NCBI GenBank assembly: GCA_903813345.2
Contig: CAIIXF020000004.1
Span: forward strand, 17,285,513-17,349,512
DNA from: Owenia fusiformis
Taxonomy: Eukaryota > Annelida > Polychaeta > Sabellida > Oweniidae
Reading direction: 5' to 3'
DNA: 64,000 nucleotides
This document shows positions 32,557-46,400 of this stretch, piece after piece; position 1 is the first letter of the stretch, and each line of letters opens with the position of its first letter. The notes beneath the pieces are model-generated. The model was not told the origin of the DNA, did no database searches, and was given only the letters and a program-made list of their open reading frames with translations. The position numbers and the translations under genes were made by a program.

Positions 32557-34300
32557 ACGGTCGTAGTTAGTACTGCGCGCGTCTAAAGAAACTGATGTCT
32601 TATTTGACAAGTTGATGGTATATTTATCTGTCACAATGCAGTGATAAGCTGAAATCAGGTATGATTATGAACTCTTGAATCAAGCACATTCATCACCTTC
32701 ATTCACACACCAACACCTTATTTGTGTGTAATTTTAAACTATATCACAGTTACGCAACCTGCGGGGAAATAGCCCATAAGAGATGACCCGACAGTGTGAA
32801 TCCTTCTGGATTTATTGCCACTTCTTATGATGGTAAAAATTAGATCCTTGACTAGGTACATAGATGCACTCATAGGGCTAATATGTTGATGGCCCTATTG
32901 ATAACCCATCTCATCAGAGCCAGTCAGATTATACAGGTTATGGTCTTACAAGTTACAGGTGGTCAACATCATGACTTGCACATCAATCAAAATATATGTT
33001 CCACACATATGTTGTCTTCAGAATATATGATAAGTGAATATTTGAAATGTTTTGATTTTTCTACACTGGATAAGTTTATGACATAATTCTTTTCGCTGTG
33101 TCGGTGAAATGGCGATTGATAAAAAATCAAAAATGAAAAAGTTTTCAAAAGTGCCAAAGTTGAGAAAAGTCAATGAAATTGTCATACTTACTGTTTTATT
33201 ATATTGCTTGAATGATCCGTATAGTTGTATATCCGTTGAAAAGTTTATATATTAGTCATAAAGCCCATAAGAATAAAATAATTTGATAGGTCACACCCTG
33301 CGAACTAACAGGTAAATTTCAGGTCAACGTTGGGGGTCCTCAAATTTGACGTCATCAAAATGTGTGCACTTTCAAAACCGGTGACCCTCCTTGTATTTTT
33401 TGGAAAAAAATGAGTGAATTGGCGGTTTAAAATGCTTGATTATTTGGGCATAATGTTACAGGGAAGCATGTGCATTCGATTATCTTGTGATTGACTGCCG
33501 TTATTTGAAGAAAAATGTTTGTTTACAAAAAGTGGGCGCGGTTGTGCCAGAACGAGGCTGGGGATTTCCGGGGTTTTCCAAATCTGGTGAATTTGGAAAA
33601 TGTCATCCACTAGATCTTTTGAATATTTTAGGTATTGCATTTATTTTAGCTTATCTTGAGATATTTTATTAAAAGTATTATATTTTAATGTTCCATCTGT
33701 TATAATATGTAAGATTAGTTTGACTTGCTCTTGGTCCAGTTTATGATCTTTTGATATTTTTCTCAATTTTGTGATTCTTACAGTGACAATGATGATATAT
33801 AATATCCCAGATTGGCAACTTGAGTGATTATGAACATGCTTGAAAATGGCAGGGCTCTAGTGGCATATGGGCAGAGACCATTTGTTCAGCGTGGAAGTTC
33901 TATCCATTGATCTTCATCCTCCGATCACAGGGCTTCAAAATCCAGAATATATTTTTTCTTTTTACCCCCTGCGATAAGCAGTTAGCATTTCCCTGATTAA
34001 GAACTCACAAATTGATTGGCTGTCGCAGCACTGCGACAGAAATCATGCATAAGTCATCGCGCATAATTAGATCACATGATTCAGTTTAATCGGGCGCTTC
34101 CAAATTGGTTATAGCAGGGGGAAGAAGGAGGTACAGATTCTGGATACCTGCTTAGGAGGATGCAGGTTCATGGTCTCGCACGAAAAGAACTAACACTATC
34201 TGTGTGCCATGGAAAAATCTTGTTATTTTCTATATTAATCTATCTTCATCAATAATTTGAGACTTATACTTATAAAAAATATTCTCCTGTTTAATTGTAG

Positions 34301-34404
34301 ATTATTTAGTAGGTTGAAGCTGTTCCAACCAGTATGTTTGAGATGTCACATTCACAGGAGAACACTCTCCCAAGACAGCAATGCCATAATGACCATCCAA
34401 CAAG
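34301..34404 (+). CDS. ACOT9: ACOT9 exon, targeting-peptide region
   Basis: LFSRLKLFQPVCLRCHIHRR then TLSQDSNAIMTIQQ, with basic residues and few acidic ones. An internal Met (NAIM) could act as an alternative start. Acceptor TTAATTGTAG, donor CAAG/GTAATT. Confidence 0.8.
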
Positions 34405-37400
34405 GTAATTTCCTCAATATTCCATTTAATTCTACATAATACTAAATTAAGTGACATCTTTCAAGTGATATTCTCAGATGAATGAAAATAACATAGAACT
34501 TTTTATGTCATGTCATGTTTCACAGAATGAGAAACATAATTATAGTAATATAGCCAAGGTGCAACTACAATTATTGTTACTGACTCCAACTTCTGGTGAT
34601 ATATCTGCAGTATTGAGTGAGGCAAATATAGGTGATGCATCTCAACAGCACAGAAAGTTTTTTCCTAAAATGTAACAAATTACCATTATATTGCCTTAAT
34701 TATTTTGACTTCCTATATATTTCAGTGAGAGACAATATGAAGGATATACTTGGAGCACAGAAATTCTACTCAAAGTAAGAAACCAGGAACATAAGAGATG
34801 ACAGTATAAATGGTATAAACACGTATCAGTATAAATTATGAGGTTGAACATACAATTTATATCTCCTAAAGGGACTTAGGTCTTGCAGGTACAGTAGATA
34901 TGTCACCACTGGGAAATATGCACTCAAAATGAAAGTTGGATGCCTTGGGTGCCTCAAAATAGTGTTCCACTTTGAAGGTGTCTCATTTACAGAGATTTTG
35001 TTAAGTTAATGGACTGCAAAAGGTGTTACACTTATGGAGGTTTTCAACTTATTGAGGTGTTCCACTTGACAGGTTCTGCTGCAATTTACTATGTTCCGAA
35101 AGGCTTAACTTAGTTAAGTTGTTTTGGGATGTATCTATATGTGAGGACTTGAAGCTTTCTTATGCCTGCTTCTTATGAAAGTACAAATTTTTAAAGGACC
35201 ACTTTAACATATCCTTTATGGAATAAAAATATGCATTATGTTAATTGTAGAAAAATGGTATTTGTGTTGTCTGTAAAGTAAATATTTTCTGGCCTTTGAC
35301 TGTCACTTTAAGTTAGGTATTGCAAAGCTTAATTTAAAGAATATTTTCTAGGGATCCGAGTGCACCATCAAAACCTGCAATAGATGCCAGCACCATAGAA
35401 TCCCAGAATGCATTGCCAAGCAGACGGATAGCAGATAGTGAAAATGAGTCATACATAGAACTAAGCCAAGATGATGTGAGAGAGAAATATTTAACATGGT
35501 TGAAAACTATAAGATTTGGTCGAATTCTTGAAGATCTGGATACATTTGCAGGTTTGATATAGTAATCTTTGAATATAGTAGCCTCTGAATGTAGTAACAC
35601 CTGAGTGAAGTTACCTTTGAATATACAATGTAGTACTTTTTGATTTAATGACTTTGAGTTAAATGATTTATAGGGTCTATATTGATAATGATGGGAATCA
35701 AATTCCGAGGATTTGGTACATCTTAAAGTTTATAAGAGTCAAAGTTGTCTTAATATGTTTTACTGGACATGTATGTTAAATGATCTATCATACGCAGGGA
35801 ATTGTGTATTAGCTAATGTGTTGGCTAATACTCCAATACGCGATAAAGTGTAGTTGAGTTCAGTTTAATTACCTCCCGTTTGAAGATCTCTCATGTAGGG
35901 TACAACTTTGTCTACATCCGGGTTCTTTCCTATTGGATTACACAGGGGTGCGATTTTCAATGCCGCACTGCGGCGGTATTAAACATTTATGTAGAGTTGC
36001 ATTTGCACAAACAATAGATATGAATGTAATTAAGATACACAACAAGGCTTTTTGAACAATAATCCCCAAATCCGAAGAAATCTGTAGTTGAAAATACCGT
36101 CCAATTCCATTGACGTCACTGATTTCCCAGAAATTGCTCAGATGACGTTGAAGATCGAAAAAATATAAATAGTGCTACTTTGAATCTCCGATTATCTTTC
36201 TGATTATTGAATATATTGGATCATATAACTATGCTTGAGGGCTGATAAAAGATCGGAAGCTGAGAAACTGGCATTTTGTCAAGATTCATGCTAGTTTTAT
36301 CAGAATTTTGTTCGAGTAATCGTCTACCATTTTGATGCTATACATACGCTATGATGTAATCATCGACTAATGAAATTATAGGATCATGACCTTTGACTTT
36401 GCAATCTCTGGATGTTTTGTTCAGAGTAATCGACTCTTTCGGCGGGCCTATGAAAATTTGTCCTTTCCAAAGCTATGTATTATGGGAGATATTTATGTAA
36501 ATTACCACCTGAACTCTTATTGCGAATTGGAGTATTGATGTGATTTGTATTTTCAGTATGGACCAGCTTTAAACACAACAGTCAGCCATGGAGAAAGATC
36601 AGTTGTGTCACAGCTCTGGTGGATAGAATAGGTAAGGATAGAAGACTAGGATAGGGTGCAGAATTGATAAGGAAAGGGTGGCTAATCTCACTCACAAATG
36701 AATCTGGAAATTGGCATGAGTGCAAAATTTCTTTTTTAAAATACTTGGGCCTTAATTTTGACAGTCAAAAACACTCTAAATAAATCCAAAACAAAATAAA
36801 GGCTTTATCATAGGTGATCTCACAGGCCCATTATGAGCTGATATGACACATTATACAGATCTTATTATGTCATCACTAAAAGTGGTGACATACTGTATTG
36901 TTATGGTTTCCAACTTTTTTAGCAATTGGAATATGTAACATCTACAATTTCAGAGATGAGGGGTGTGTTGCAGACATTGAGGAATGATGGTGACATAAAA
37001 ATGAAAGGTCGCGTTACATGGGCTGGGACTTCATCAATGGAGGTCACTATGAATTTACAACAGGAGGTAATTACCCAATCTGCAATGCAGGTTATGAGCA
37101 ACAGAATTAATTCTTCCAATGCCATCTTTATATTACTTATGCTATCACATTTTCTCTATTACAGCACTCAACTAATAACTGGGTAGATTTCCTGGAGGCA
37201 AAGTTCTTAATGGTGGCACGTGATCCAGTCAGACAAAGGTCAGTTAATGAGTTTTACATGTGTGTATAACTGACCTGGTTCACTCAAGTCTATGTTTACT
37301 GGGATCTTTATTTGAATTACATGTTTCATATCAAAGTGATAGAAAATCTTCAAAAAAAATTAAAATATGTGTCTCAAATTTTTTCTTTTAAATTTTTTAT

Positions 37401-40400
37401 TCCAAAGAACATCTCTATTCTAAATACTGTATAACATGAAATATTGCTGTGGATATAAAGTTGCCGATTGCCGAATGTAAAACAGAAACGGCAACATAAA
37501 ATTCGGAAATATAATTAAGTAATTGAAGATCGATCTTTGTGGGCAATAATATGGTATTGTCTAAGGTGTGTCAACTTACTGTAATAGGGTAATTTTCTAA
37601 CGAGTATCAACTTACTATACTTTAACAAAAATCATAAATAAAATACGATAAAATCGAAGCTTTATTCCTCAGCATAGAATTACAATAAAAGTTTTTAATC
37701 CCGATATTAAAAGTTTTTAATCCTGTTATTAATTGTCCTGAGTCTATCGAATGCGGGTAATCACTCAAATTGTCACTCATAATGTCAGGATGTCAGGTTT
37801 TCTAAGTCAGTAAAATGAAGGTGATTAAAATTCAGTTGTAAATCAAAATTATATTAGAGGTGTCAGCTTAGCATTTACATTTAGGGGTGTCAGGTCAGCA
37901 AACTTTTATTCGGCAATAACAATTTTAATCCAATTCGGAAAATAAAGCACCCGGATTTAATACATGTTATACAGTATTCCATCTTTTATATAACAACCTT
38001 CAATTTAATGATAGCTTAAATGTGTGCAAACTGTCTGCATTTAACACTAGTTCACATGCAACAGTATCTTGCCAATTTCACTCTGCAGTTTCATTTTGCA
38101 TATTTGGAACTTTAACTACCATCACTTTTTGTTTCTTCAATATTTTCAGAAAGGCATTTGTTAACCCTTTGGTGCCTGAGGGAGAGGAAGAACAAAAACT
38201 GTATGACCTTGGCGCAAGTGAGTATAATATAGAAATCAAAGGGATTTCTCAAAAAGTTTTGCCTTAAATACTTATCAATCACAGTCTGTATTTTGGCAGA
38301 ACATATCATAAGACAATGTCTAATTTGTTATTTTTGCATAGGAACAGAAGAGAGATTTGATTTCCCCAAGGCCCACAAACCACACTGAAATCATGAATGA
38401 CTTCTGCTAAAAATGATACATGATAAAATGAGCCTTTTGTGAGTTGTCAACTGATGTGTTTGTTTTCAAAGAATGAAATTAAATGTTTCATTGATATCTG
38501 CACTCACTGGTTGCCAATGGAAGGTGCTTCAGGGAGTAAAACAAAAAAGTATGAATATAATGTAAAATAATAGATAATAGATGAGGCAATACAATACAAT
38601 ACAATGAAATACAATACAATACAACATAATACATGTACAATGAAATACAATACAGTAAAACTTGTGTATAGTGAACATTTTTTTGCCAAGAAAAAACGTT
38701 CACTGTAGGAAGGTGTTCACTAGAGAGAGGGTAATTTATACAGAAGTCAGTGGACTATGTTAGTAGGAAGGGTGTCCACTAGGGACAGGTGTTCACTAGA
38801 GAGAGGTGTTCACTAAGACAGGTTTTACTGTACAATACAATGCAACACAAAACAATTCAATTAAACACAATAAAATGCAATACAGTGCAACACAACACAA
38901 TGATACCTAATCTACAATCTGCATCCAGGAATCTACATGTATGTATTGTGTTGCATTGTAACGTCACATTTGGGATCAGAATGGCAGTACAAATGCATTC
39001 ACCTTGCTTCAAGACCCTGGACTTTCAACTCTTACAACTGTGTTGTTTAGATAGGAGTCAGGTCCACAGTCTACTCTTGAAGCAAGACTAGACGAAATCT
39101 GTCTAACTTGTGATGAATTTCATCATACTGAAGTGGACTATCATTATTGACATAACTCCACATCCTAGAATCCAATGTTCCACAATTCTACTTTCTAGAG
39201 TGCAATGCAGCTAGACATCAAACCAAAATACAAGCACTGGACAAGACACCTCCCAATGAAGAAGAAGTCAAAATAGTCCATGATTTCTTCTTGCAGAAAT
39301 TATATGTTTCATTGATATCTGCTTTCTAGAGTGCAATGCAGCCAGACATCAAACCAAAATACAAGCACTTGACAAAACACCTCCCAATGAAGAAGAAGTC
39401 AAAATAGTCCATGATTTCTTCTTGCAGACTCTAGATCCTGGGTAAGAGTTGTTTAGGATATTTATTCATTTACCTTATTGAGGTGAGCACCCGGGCGCTT
39501 TAAATAAGTCAAAACAGTTCAAAAAGTTGTCCTTATTAGCGCCCGTCCCAACTGAGAAAAATGCTGGAGTCTCACTTTCAGTTTAGAAAAAAAATTGGAA
39601 AATATCTTTGTGAAATTCATCTTGATCTACAAGGTTTTGATTGTTGCTAACTCACCTTGCTAAATCTGTTCGATTTAACTGACCACTGTGTAAATAAACC
39701 CCAGCTGAGTTCACTCTCAATATTGCTTCTGACAGTTGCCCGCAGAGTTTTGTGAGACGCCACAAAACCAATCGGCCAATAAACGATGTGATATTTATCA
39801 GACACTCCAAGTGCCACATTTTCATGTTTTTATCACGTTTTATCTATCAATTTTCAGCTTATCATGATTCACGTTTTGGAAATCGAGTATCACGGTAAAT
39901 AGGCATTTCTGACTGATTTTCTCTCACTGTTTTCACCATCAGTGCTATGTGGTTAGATTTTATTTTAGTTTATAGAGATGTTTCAAGGGTGTTCATACTT
40001 TGATGTTGTCGATTTAAGACCTTTTTGAAATTCTCTGATACCTACATATAATACAAGAATTCAATCATATACAATGAATAAAATATAAATATTTTGTGGT
40101 ACTGATCAGAATCATTGTGAGTGACCTATCCCAATCTGATTTTGTAAGAGTTGAAATGAGAAGTGCTCAAAATGCACTATTTTTATATTTTTTTCATCAA
40201 TCATTTTAGACAAAAACAATAACTTCTTTATCTCTCTAGGCATCTACATTCAGTTATGTATAAGCAAGCATAGAATGCTATATAAAATCTTTGGAGCAAT
40301 CAATGAATATCTGCTTTTATGTGAAGAGAGTGATTCAGGAGGATTAAATTCCCTTATTTGCTGCTCTGGAATGTGGCAACTGGAATTATGAATTCTCTGT

Positions 40401-43400
40401 TTTCATCATCATGATTAGCAAAAATAAGAGGAACAAAACTAAATAGGTTTATTGTTGGCTATATAATACAATGACACAATTTTATTATACATTAAACGTG
40501 AAAGCATGGCATGTACTATAGTACATATTTTGTCAGTATTGTTACAATTGCCACTTATGCCAATTTATTAACCTTGACAGTTTCATCTGATGTACATTTT
40601 TATTGATTATTAGAAATAGTCTGAAAATTAAAAATATACATAACACCGACCTGAATTTTTACAATTTTTTATAATTTTATATTACCAAAGTGGATTACAC
40701 AATTTGGTTACTGCATTTTCAAAAAAAGTGCATATAGACTGCAGTAGTACTGTACACTAGGTTACATGTATATGATATGTGAAAAAAGTGCATATAGACT
40801 GCAGTAGTACTGTACACTAGGTTACATGTATATGATATGTGAAAAAGCGCATATAGACTGCAGTAGTACTGTACACTAGGTTACATGTATATGAGATGTG
40901 AAAAAAGTGCATATAGACTGCAGTAGTACTGTACACTAGGTTACATGTATATGAGATGTGAAAAAAGTGCATATAGACTGCAGTAGTACTGATTAACTTT
41001 AATTTTACTATTGATTTTTTATCAATCATATAAAAGTATACTTTAAGTATTTTCAATTCCACTATTTAGAGTAACATTATCCTGTTCAAGGTGTAGCCAA
41101 AAATTTGTTAGGAAAACATTGTGAACATGTGCAAAAAGCACCATCGTAGTGGTTCATATATGGTTGATGTCTGGACATCTAGGATGGAAGACCTTTTATG
41201 AAGATATTACAGCTGTTGCTTGGATTGCTCCAATAGAAGATGTTCCTTGGATTGCTCCAATAATACCTCCAATAATAGCTCCAGCTGGTCCTAATGATGC
41301 AATTGCAGCTACTTGTCCTGCTACTCCAATAACAGCTCCCATTGGTCTTAATGTAACTCCAGCTGCTGGTCTTAATGCAACTCCAGCTGCTGTTCCTCCA
41401 ATAATAGATTCTGCTGGTCCATCTGGCGCTCTCGTTATAGCTCCAGCAAGAACAGCAGTATCATGTGGAAGTCTGGATGGACCAACTGTCGAAGCATCCC
41501 CCAAAGCATCTGTTCCAGAATCAGCCTGAGACTTTGATTGAATTTCCTTTTGTAGTTGGGTGCACTGTAGCTCTAGGTTTTCTATAGTGTTATCCTTCAC
41601 GGCAGAGCTTTCAACTTTCTGTTCATACTCCTCTTTAAGTTTGCCAATTACATTTTCTGTGCGTAACAGAGTATTCTTTGATATTTGCAATTCATTTTCA
41701 TAGCGATCCAAACTTCGTCTTAACTTGTCGTTCTCATCAAGAAATTCATTTAACTTTTGGGTCATGTGATCAAGGTGTCTCTTGCTGTCTTCTGCCTCCT
41801 TACTTTTTGCATGGTAGCTTTCCTGAAGCTTGGCAGTAGCTTCAAGTTGTTGTTTGATTTTACTCCTCAGGTGGTGTCTTTCTTCATCTTTCTTTTTAAT
41901 GATATGGTTTGTATCATTAAGTTCATCCTTTGCTTGATTAAGTTCTAGTTCCATCTTTTTGAGTTTGGTTTCTATAACATTGTAACATTCAATGCCCCTA
42001 TCTCTATCCTTCTCTACAAACTCAAGATGAAGCTTTATATCATTAATAGTCTTATCCTTGATATCTGATATGTCTGTTTTCTGTTCAAATGCTTTGATTT
42101 TATCTTGCATGTACTGATAGTCTCTTGGAGACAGTACAACATACTTGACCCCATCAATGAGCACAATTCTCTCCTGTATTTCTTTTGAGACCTTTACCTC
42201 TTGACCCTGCTGTGATAGGATTGTCTCTACAGGTACACAATGTTTACAGTCTGTATCACGTGCTGTGTAGACTGTGCCTGGCTCATGCTCTCTGGAGCTG
42301 TTCTGCTCTACCAAGATAGGGTACCTCACCTGATGTGTTGTGTTGGTGTCGACTGCTTCTGTAAATAAACAAAGTATAATGTAATACCAATATTAACAAC
42401 ATGTCATGGCAGTCATTCTTTGAATTAATATACAAGTATAAAGGAATATAGGGTAATAAACAAGGAACAAGCCATGGTCACTGACTGAAAGGTGGCTACA
42501 CCCCTGATGGTAGTTATAACTTATTGAACATCTTGTTCTTTTTTGTAACCTTCTAATATCACATTTAAAAAAACATTTGTAGCCTATTGAAATAGCAATG
42601 TATTTATGTGATCGTTACCTGCCATTTTTATGGTGGCTTCTTTCAGATCTTCAGGCCAATGTAAAACACTCCTCCAGTATTCTAAAATATATATTGAAGC
42701 CTTTCTTATTCAACATTATAATAAAGTGTATAATACAATGTTTCAAGCTTGTAAATGATTTGCCATTATTACTCACATTGCCATTTTTAAGAAAACAAAT
42801 GAAGACAATTCAATATGCAACGACACATTAAGATTGATGCAGTATTTGATGTTGACAAGCATTTCTATTATGAATGTTTTTTGTCATCATGTCAGCCATT
42901 TTTAATTTGATTTTTGCATAAAATGATACATGCTGTAAAATACAGAGTAAAATACTCAACTTAACCATTTGATCCTTTTTTATAAGTACATAATAAATAT
43001 GAAATATATCCTTTTTACCTTTTTTATACCCTTTGATGCTTTATTCTGTAGTGTTTTACTCAACAAACTTTTAACAATCCATCGGTTGGTATTTCCATTA
43101 TGGCAAAAATAACCGAATATGTTACATATGCTGATGCAAAAGAAGTAGTCCCAGCACACTTGTGATCTGGATACAGTTCATAAGTTTGTCTATATGTGCA
43201 GTTGTTATTTACCTTTTTTGTAATCGGTACACATTGTTCCCTCTAGGTGTATGTTTATTTCTGCAATCTTACAATACATATTGATTTGAATGGCGTAGGA
43301 ATTTTGTCTTAATTTCCAGAATATCTTCGTAGCATTTCGTTCAGTGTGCACAAGAGTACTGAATGAATTGTTAAGAAATTGAAACATCCAGCTGTAGGCA

Positions 43401-46400
43401 GAGAAAAAGGAGGTCACATCATAATTGACTGTTTGATGACTAGCTCCTATTGAATTTACATTTCGTGTCAAAATGAAGCTTTGGATGCATTTATATTTAC
43501 ACTTACAATCTCCATTGAAAAAGGGTTGAATGTTTGGCTTATACCTACATTTTTAGAACTTAACAAGTGAAATTACTTTGTATACTTGATATGCATTGCA
43601 TACTGCGACTTGAATAAATAAAAAACCTCAAAATCAAATACAAAGTGTAAAAGGTCTTTATAAGTGCAGCAATACTGGCAAAATAACCTTTTAAAGTGAT
43701 CCATTATTGGGGACTTTTTGCATTTGTACATGTTTCGCATGTTTTGTGTTTTGAAAATCTGACCCTAGTGCCCCTTCCTCTTTATGTATTACTAGCAAAT
43801 AATACCGGTATGTTAATGTTATTCTATTTCTTATCATTGTTGGTTATCCATTTTCAGGCAGACGACATTCAAAGTACGGGTGCTGCCACCTAATTCAACA
43901 TGGATGGAGAATGCCTTGTTGAAAAGTGTCATATTGTGTCAGCCAGAAGTAAGTTTTATTGTTATCCAGTTTTACTTAAATGACAACTTTAGTTTCACAC
44001 CAGAAATAGTCTAAAATTGATGTTAGAATAATACATAGATTCTCATGTCTAATGATCATATCAATGCAATGAAATATCCCTAGCTCCCAAAATTGATCGA
44101 CCCCCGGCCCTAATACAGCCCATTGTTTATTTATAGTATTGTAATGTAGAATTCAAGAAATGGGACATTAAATTAGACATTGTTTACATTGCAAGGATTT
44201 TTCTTCATATTGTTTAAAATTTTGTTGTTAAACTTGAAAGTACCGACTTGCGTTGAATTTAATGGAAAGTTGTGAACCAAATTGTTACATTTTATAATAG
44301 CCTGAAAATTATATTTTAATTGTCTTGTCATATACAAGGGGCGATCCATATATTCTGATAAAAATGCTCTCATTTTGTGATTTTTTCACATATCCCTCTC
44401 ATTTTTTCAGAAAATATAGATTATGTAATTACACATACATAATTAAAATATTATAGCTATATCTTAAATTATCAATGAGATAAGGCTGCCATGGTAACCT
44501 GTATTAAGGGTAGGCAGGTCAATTTAATTATAAATAGAAAATGTACTTTATGTAAATCTGGCAATATTGAGGATGAGGAACATTTTATTTTTAATTGTAC
44601 ATTTTATAAGGAAATAAGGAAAACATATTTACAAAATCACCAAATTTTTGAAGAAACAGAATCAACTACGGATCAGAAGTTTCAGTATTTATTTGAATAA
44701 ATGCCTAGGCAAGCTGCTCATTTTGTTAAACTTTGTTATTTTAAAAGAAGAAATGCCATTTATAATGTAAATTGAATTTAACTGCATGTATGTGTCTAAG
44801 AAATTCATGCTAGTATTTTTTTTAAATTGTTTGTTATGAATCTAATTGTAATTTTTAACATTAGTGGTTGATAAGCCCAAGTGGGCTGGGTTGCTTTTTA
44901 TTACTTTTCTTTTGTATTGTATTGTATTGCATTGTATTGAACCTACCACTGTAAATAACAATAAAACTAAACTAAACTATAGCATATAAATATCAAAATA
45001 ACTTGTTATTTTAATTATTTTAAAGCTTGCGGAAATCATGCATTTTTTCTAAAAAAGTTTGGTTTTGTTACTCGTTGTTTGTTGCTAAACAAATGTTTAT
45101 ATGTGCTCACTATAACATCACAACAAATCACAATAGCATTGTAGGACAGAATGGGCCAATTGACATTACATGTTATGAGACACACCAAAAATCAAATTGT
45201 CAGATTAGGTTAATGTGGCTGATGCAGAGTGTCACATTAACGGATACATTAGGGAATACCATTAGATTTGATTTTCTTTCAAGAATAAGTAAGAGGACAC
45301 TTTCAGAGACATACATGGACTCATAAAGTGCATGGGCAAGGTGTTATATCTGCATAAAGAATATATAGGTAGTATTGTAAAGAGGAAAGCATGGTCACTG
45401 TTGAAGATCATCTGTAATCTGGTTGTAAGAAGAGCTTGCGGACAGAGAATAACACTACGATAAATTGAGATGTTACTTATGAATAGATAGCTATGCCACT
45501 GTATAAATTATCAAATAAGGGCAACAGGGGTATGGAACAGATCAATGAATGGTTGACAATGACTGGAAGATGCGTTTGATCTGCTTAAAATAGGTACCGA
45601 GGAATGATTAAATTAACATATTTATCTATTTTAGATGTTATAATTTAACTGACCTGCCTACCCTAAATACAGGTTACCATGGTTACCTTATTTCAAAATT
45701 AATTTAAGATACAGCTAAAATATTTTAGCATCGTATGTGTAATTACATAATCTTCATGTTCTGAAGAAATGAAAGGGATATGTGAAAAAATCACAAAATG
45801 AGAGCATTTTTATCAGAATATATGGATCGCCCCTTGTATATTCAGCTTCAAAATGCTTCCAATAAGCCCATCTCATCATCTTTGTGAAACCTGATGTCAT
45901 ATAGCATGCATTCCATGACAATGAGATTTGATTGTTTGATATGATTTTTTGGGGCTCTTGTACTTAAATAAACTCATCATTTTCAGGAGAGGAACCTCTA
46001 TAACAAGATATTTGGAGGTTTCCTCATGAGAAAAGCTTATGAAGTGGGTTGGATGAATGCTTATACATACAGGTAAGGGTATTACTGGTATTATCTCAAA
46101 TAACTGATGAAGGCTTATGAAGTGGGTTGGGTGAATGCTTATACATACAGGTAAGCTCTCTAATTAGTGATAAAGACTTATGAAGTGGGTTGGGTGAATG
46201 CTTATACATACAGGTAAGCTCTCTAATAACTGATAAAGGCTTATGAAGTGGGTTGGATGAATGCTTATACATACAGGTAAGCTCTCTAATTAGTGATAAA
46301 CGCTTATGAGTGGGTTGGATTAATGCTTATACATACAGGTAAGCTCTCTAATAACTGTTAAAGACTTATGAAGTGGGTTGGATGAATGCTTATACATACA

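Noticed and set aside
33101-33160. ATGGCG with a basic N-terminus as possible ACOT9 start
   Set aside because: Runs on to a stop without a convincing donor of the right phase.
33487-33672. Candidate ACOT9 first exon near a CpG-containing stretch
   Set aside because: No frame with a donor in the phase required by the exon at 34301.
38340-38390. GCATAG/GAACAGAAGAGAG as an extra ACOT9 exon
   Set aside because: Reads RTEERFDFPKAHKPH then a stop; not matched in the family. The exon at 39330 follows in phase instead.
45027-45326. 99-codon ORF identical at 47777-48076
   Set aside because: Identity reflects the duplicated TIR element. It begins with TTG rather than ATG and shows no recognised domain.
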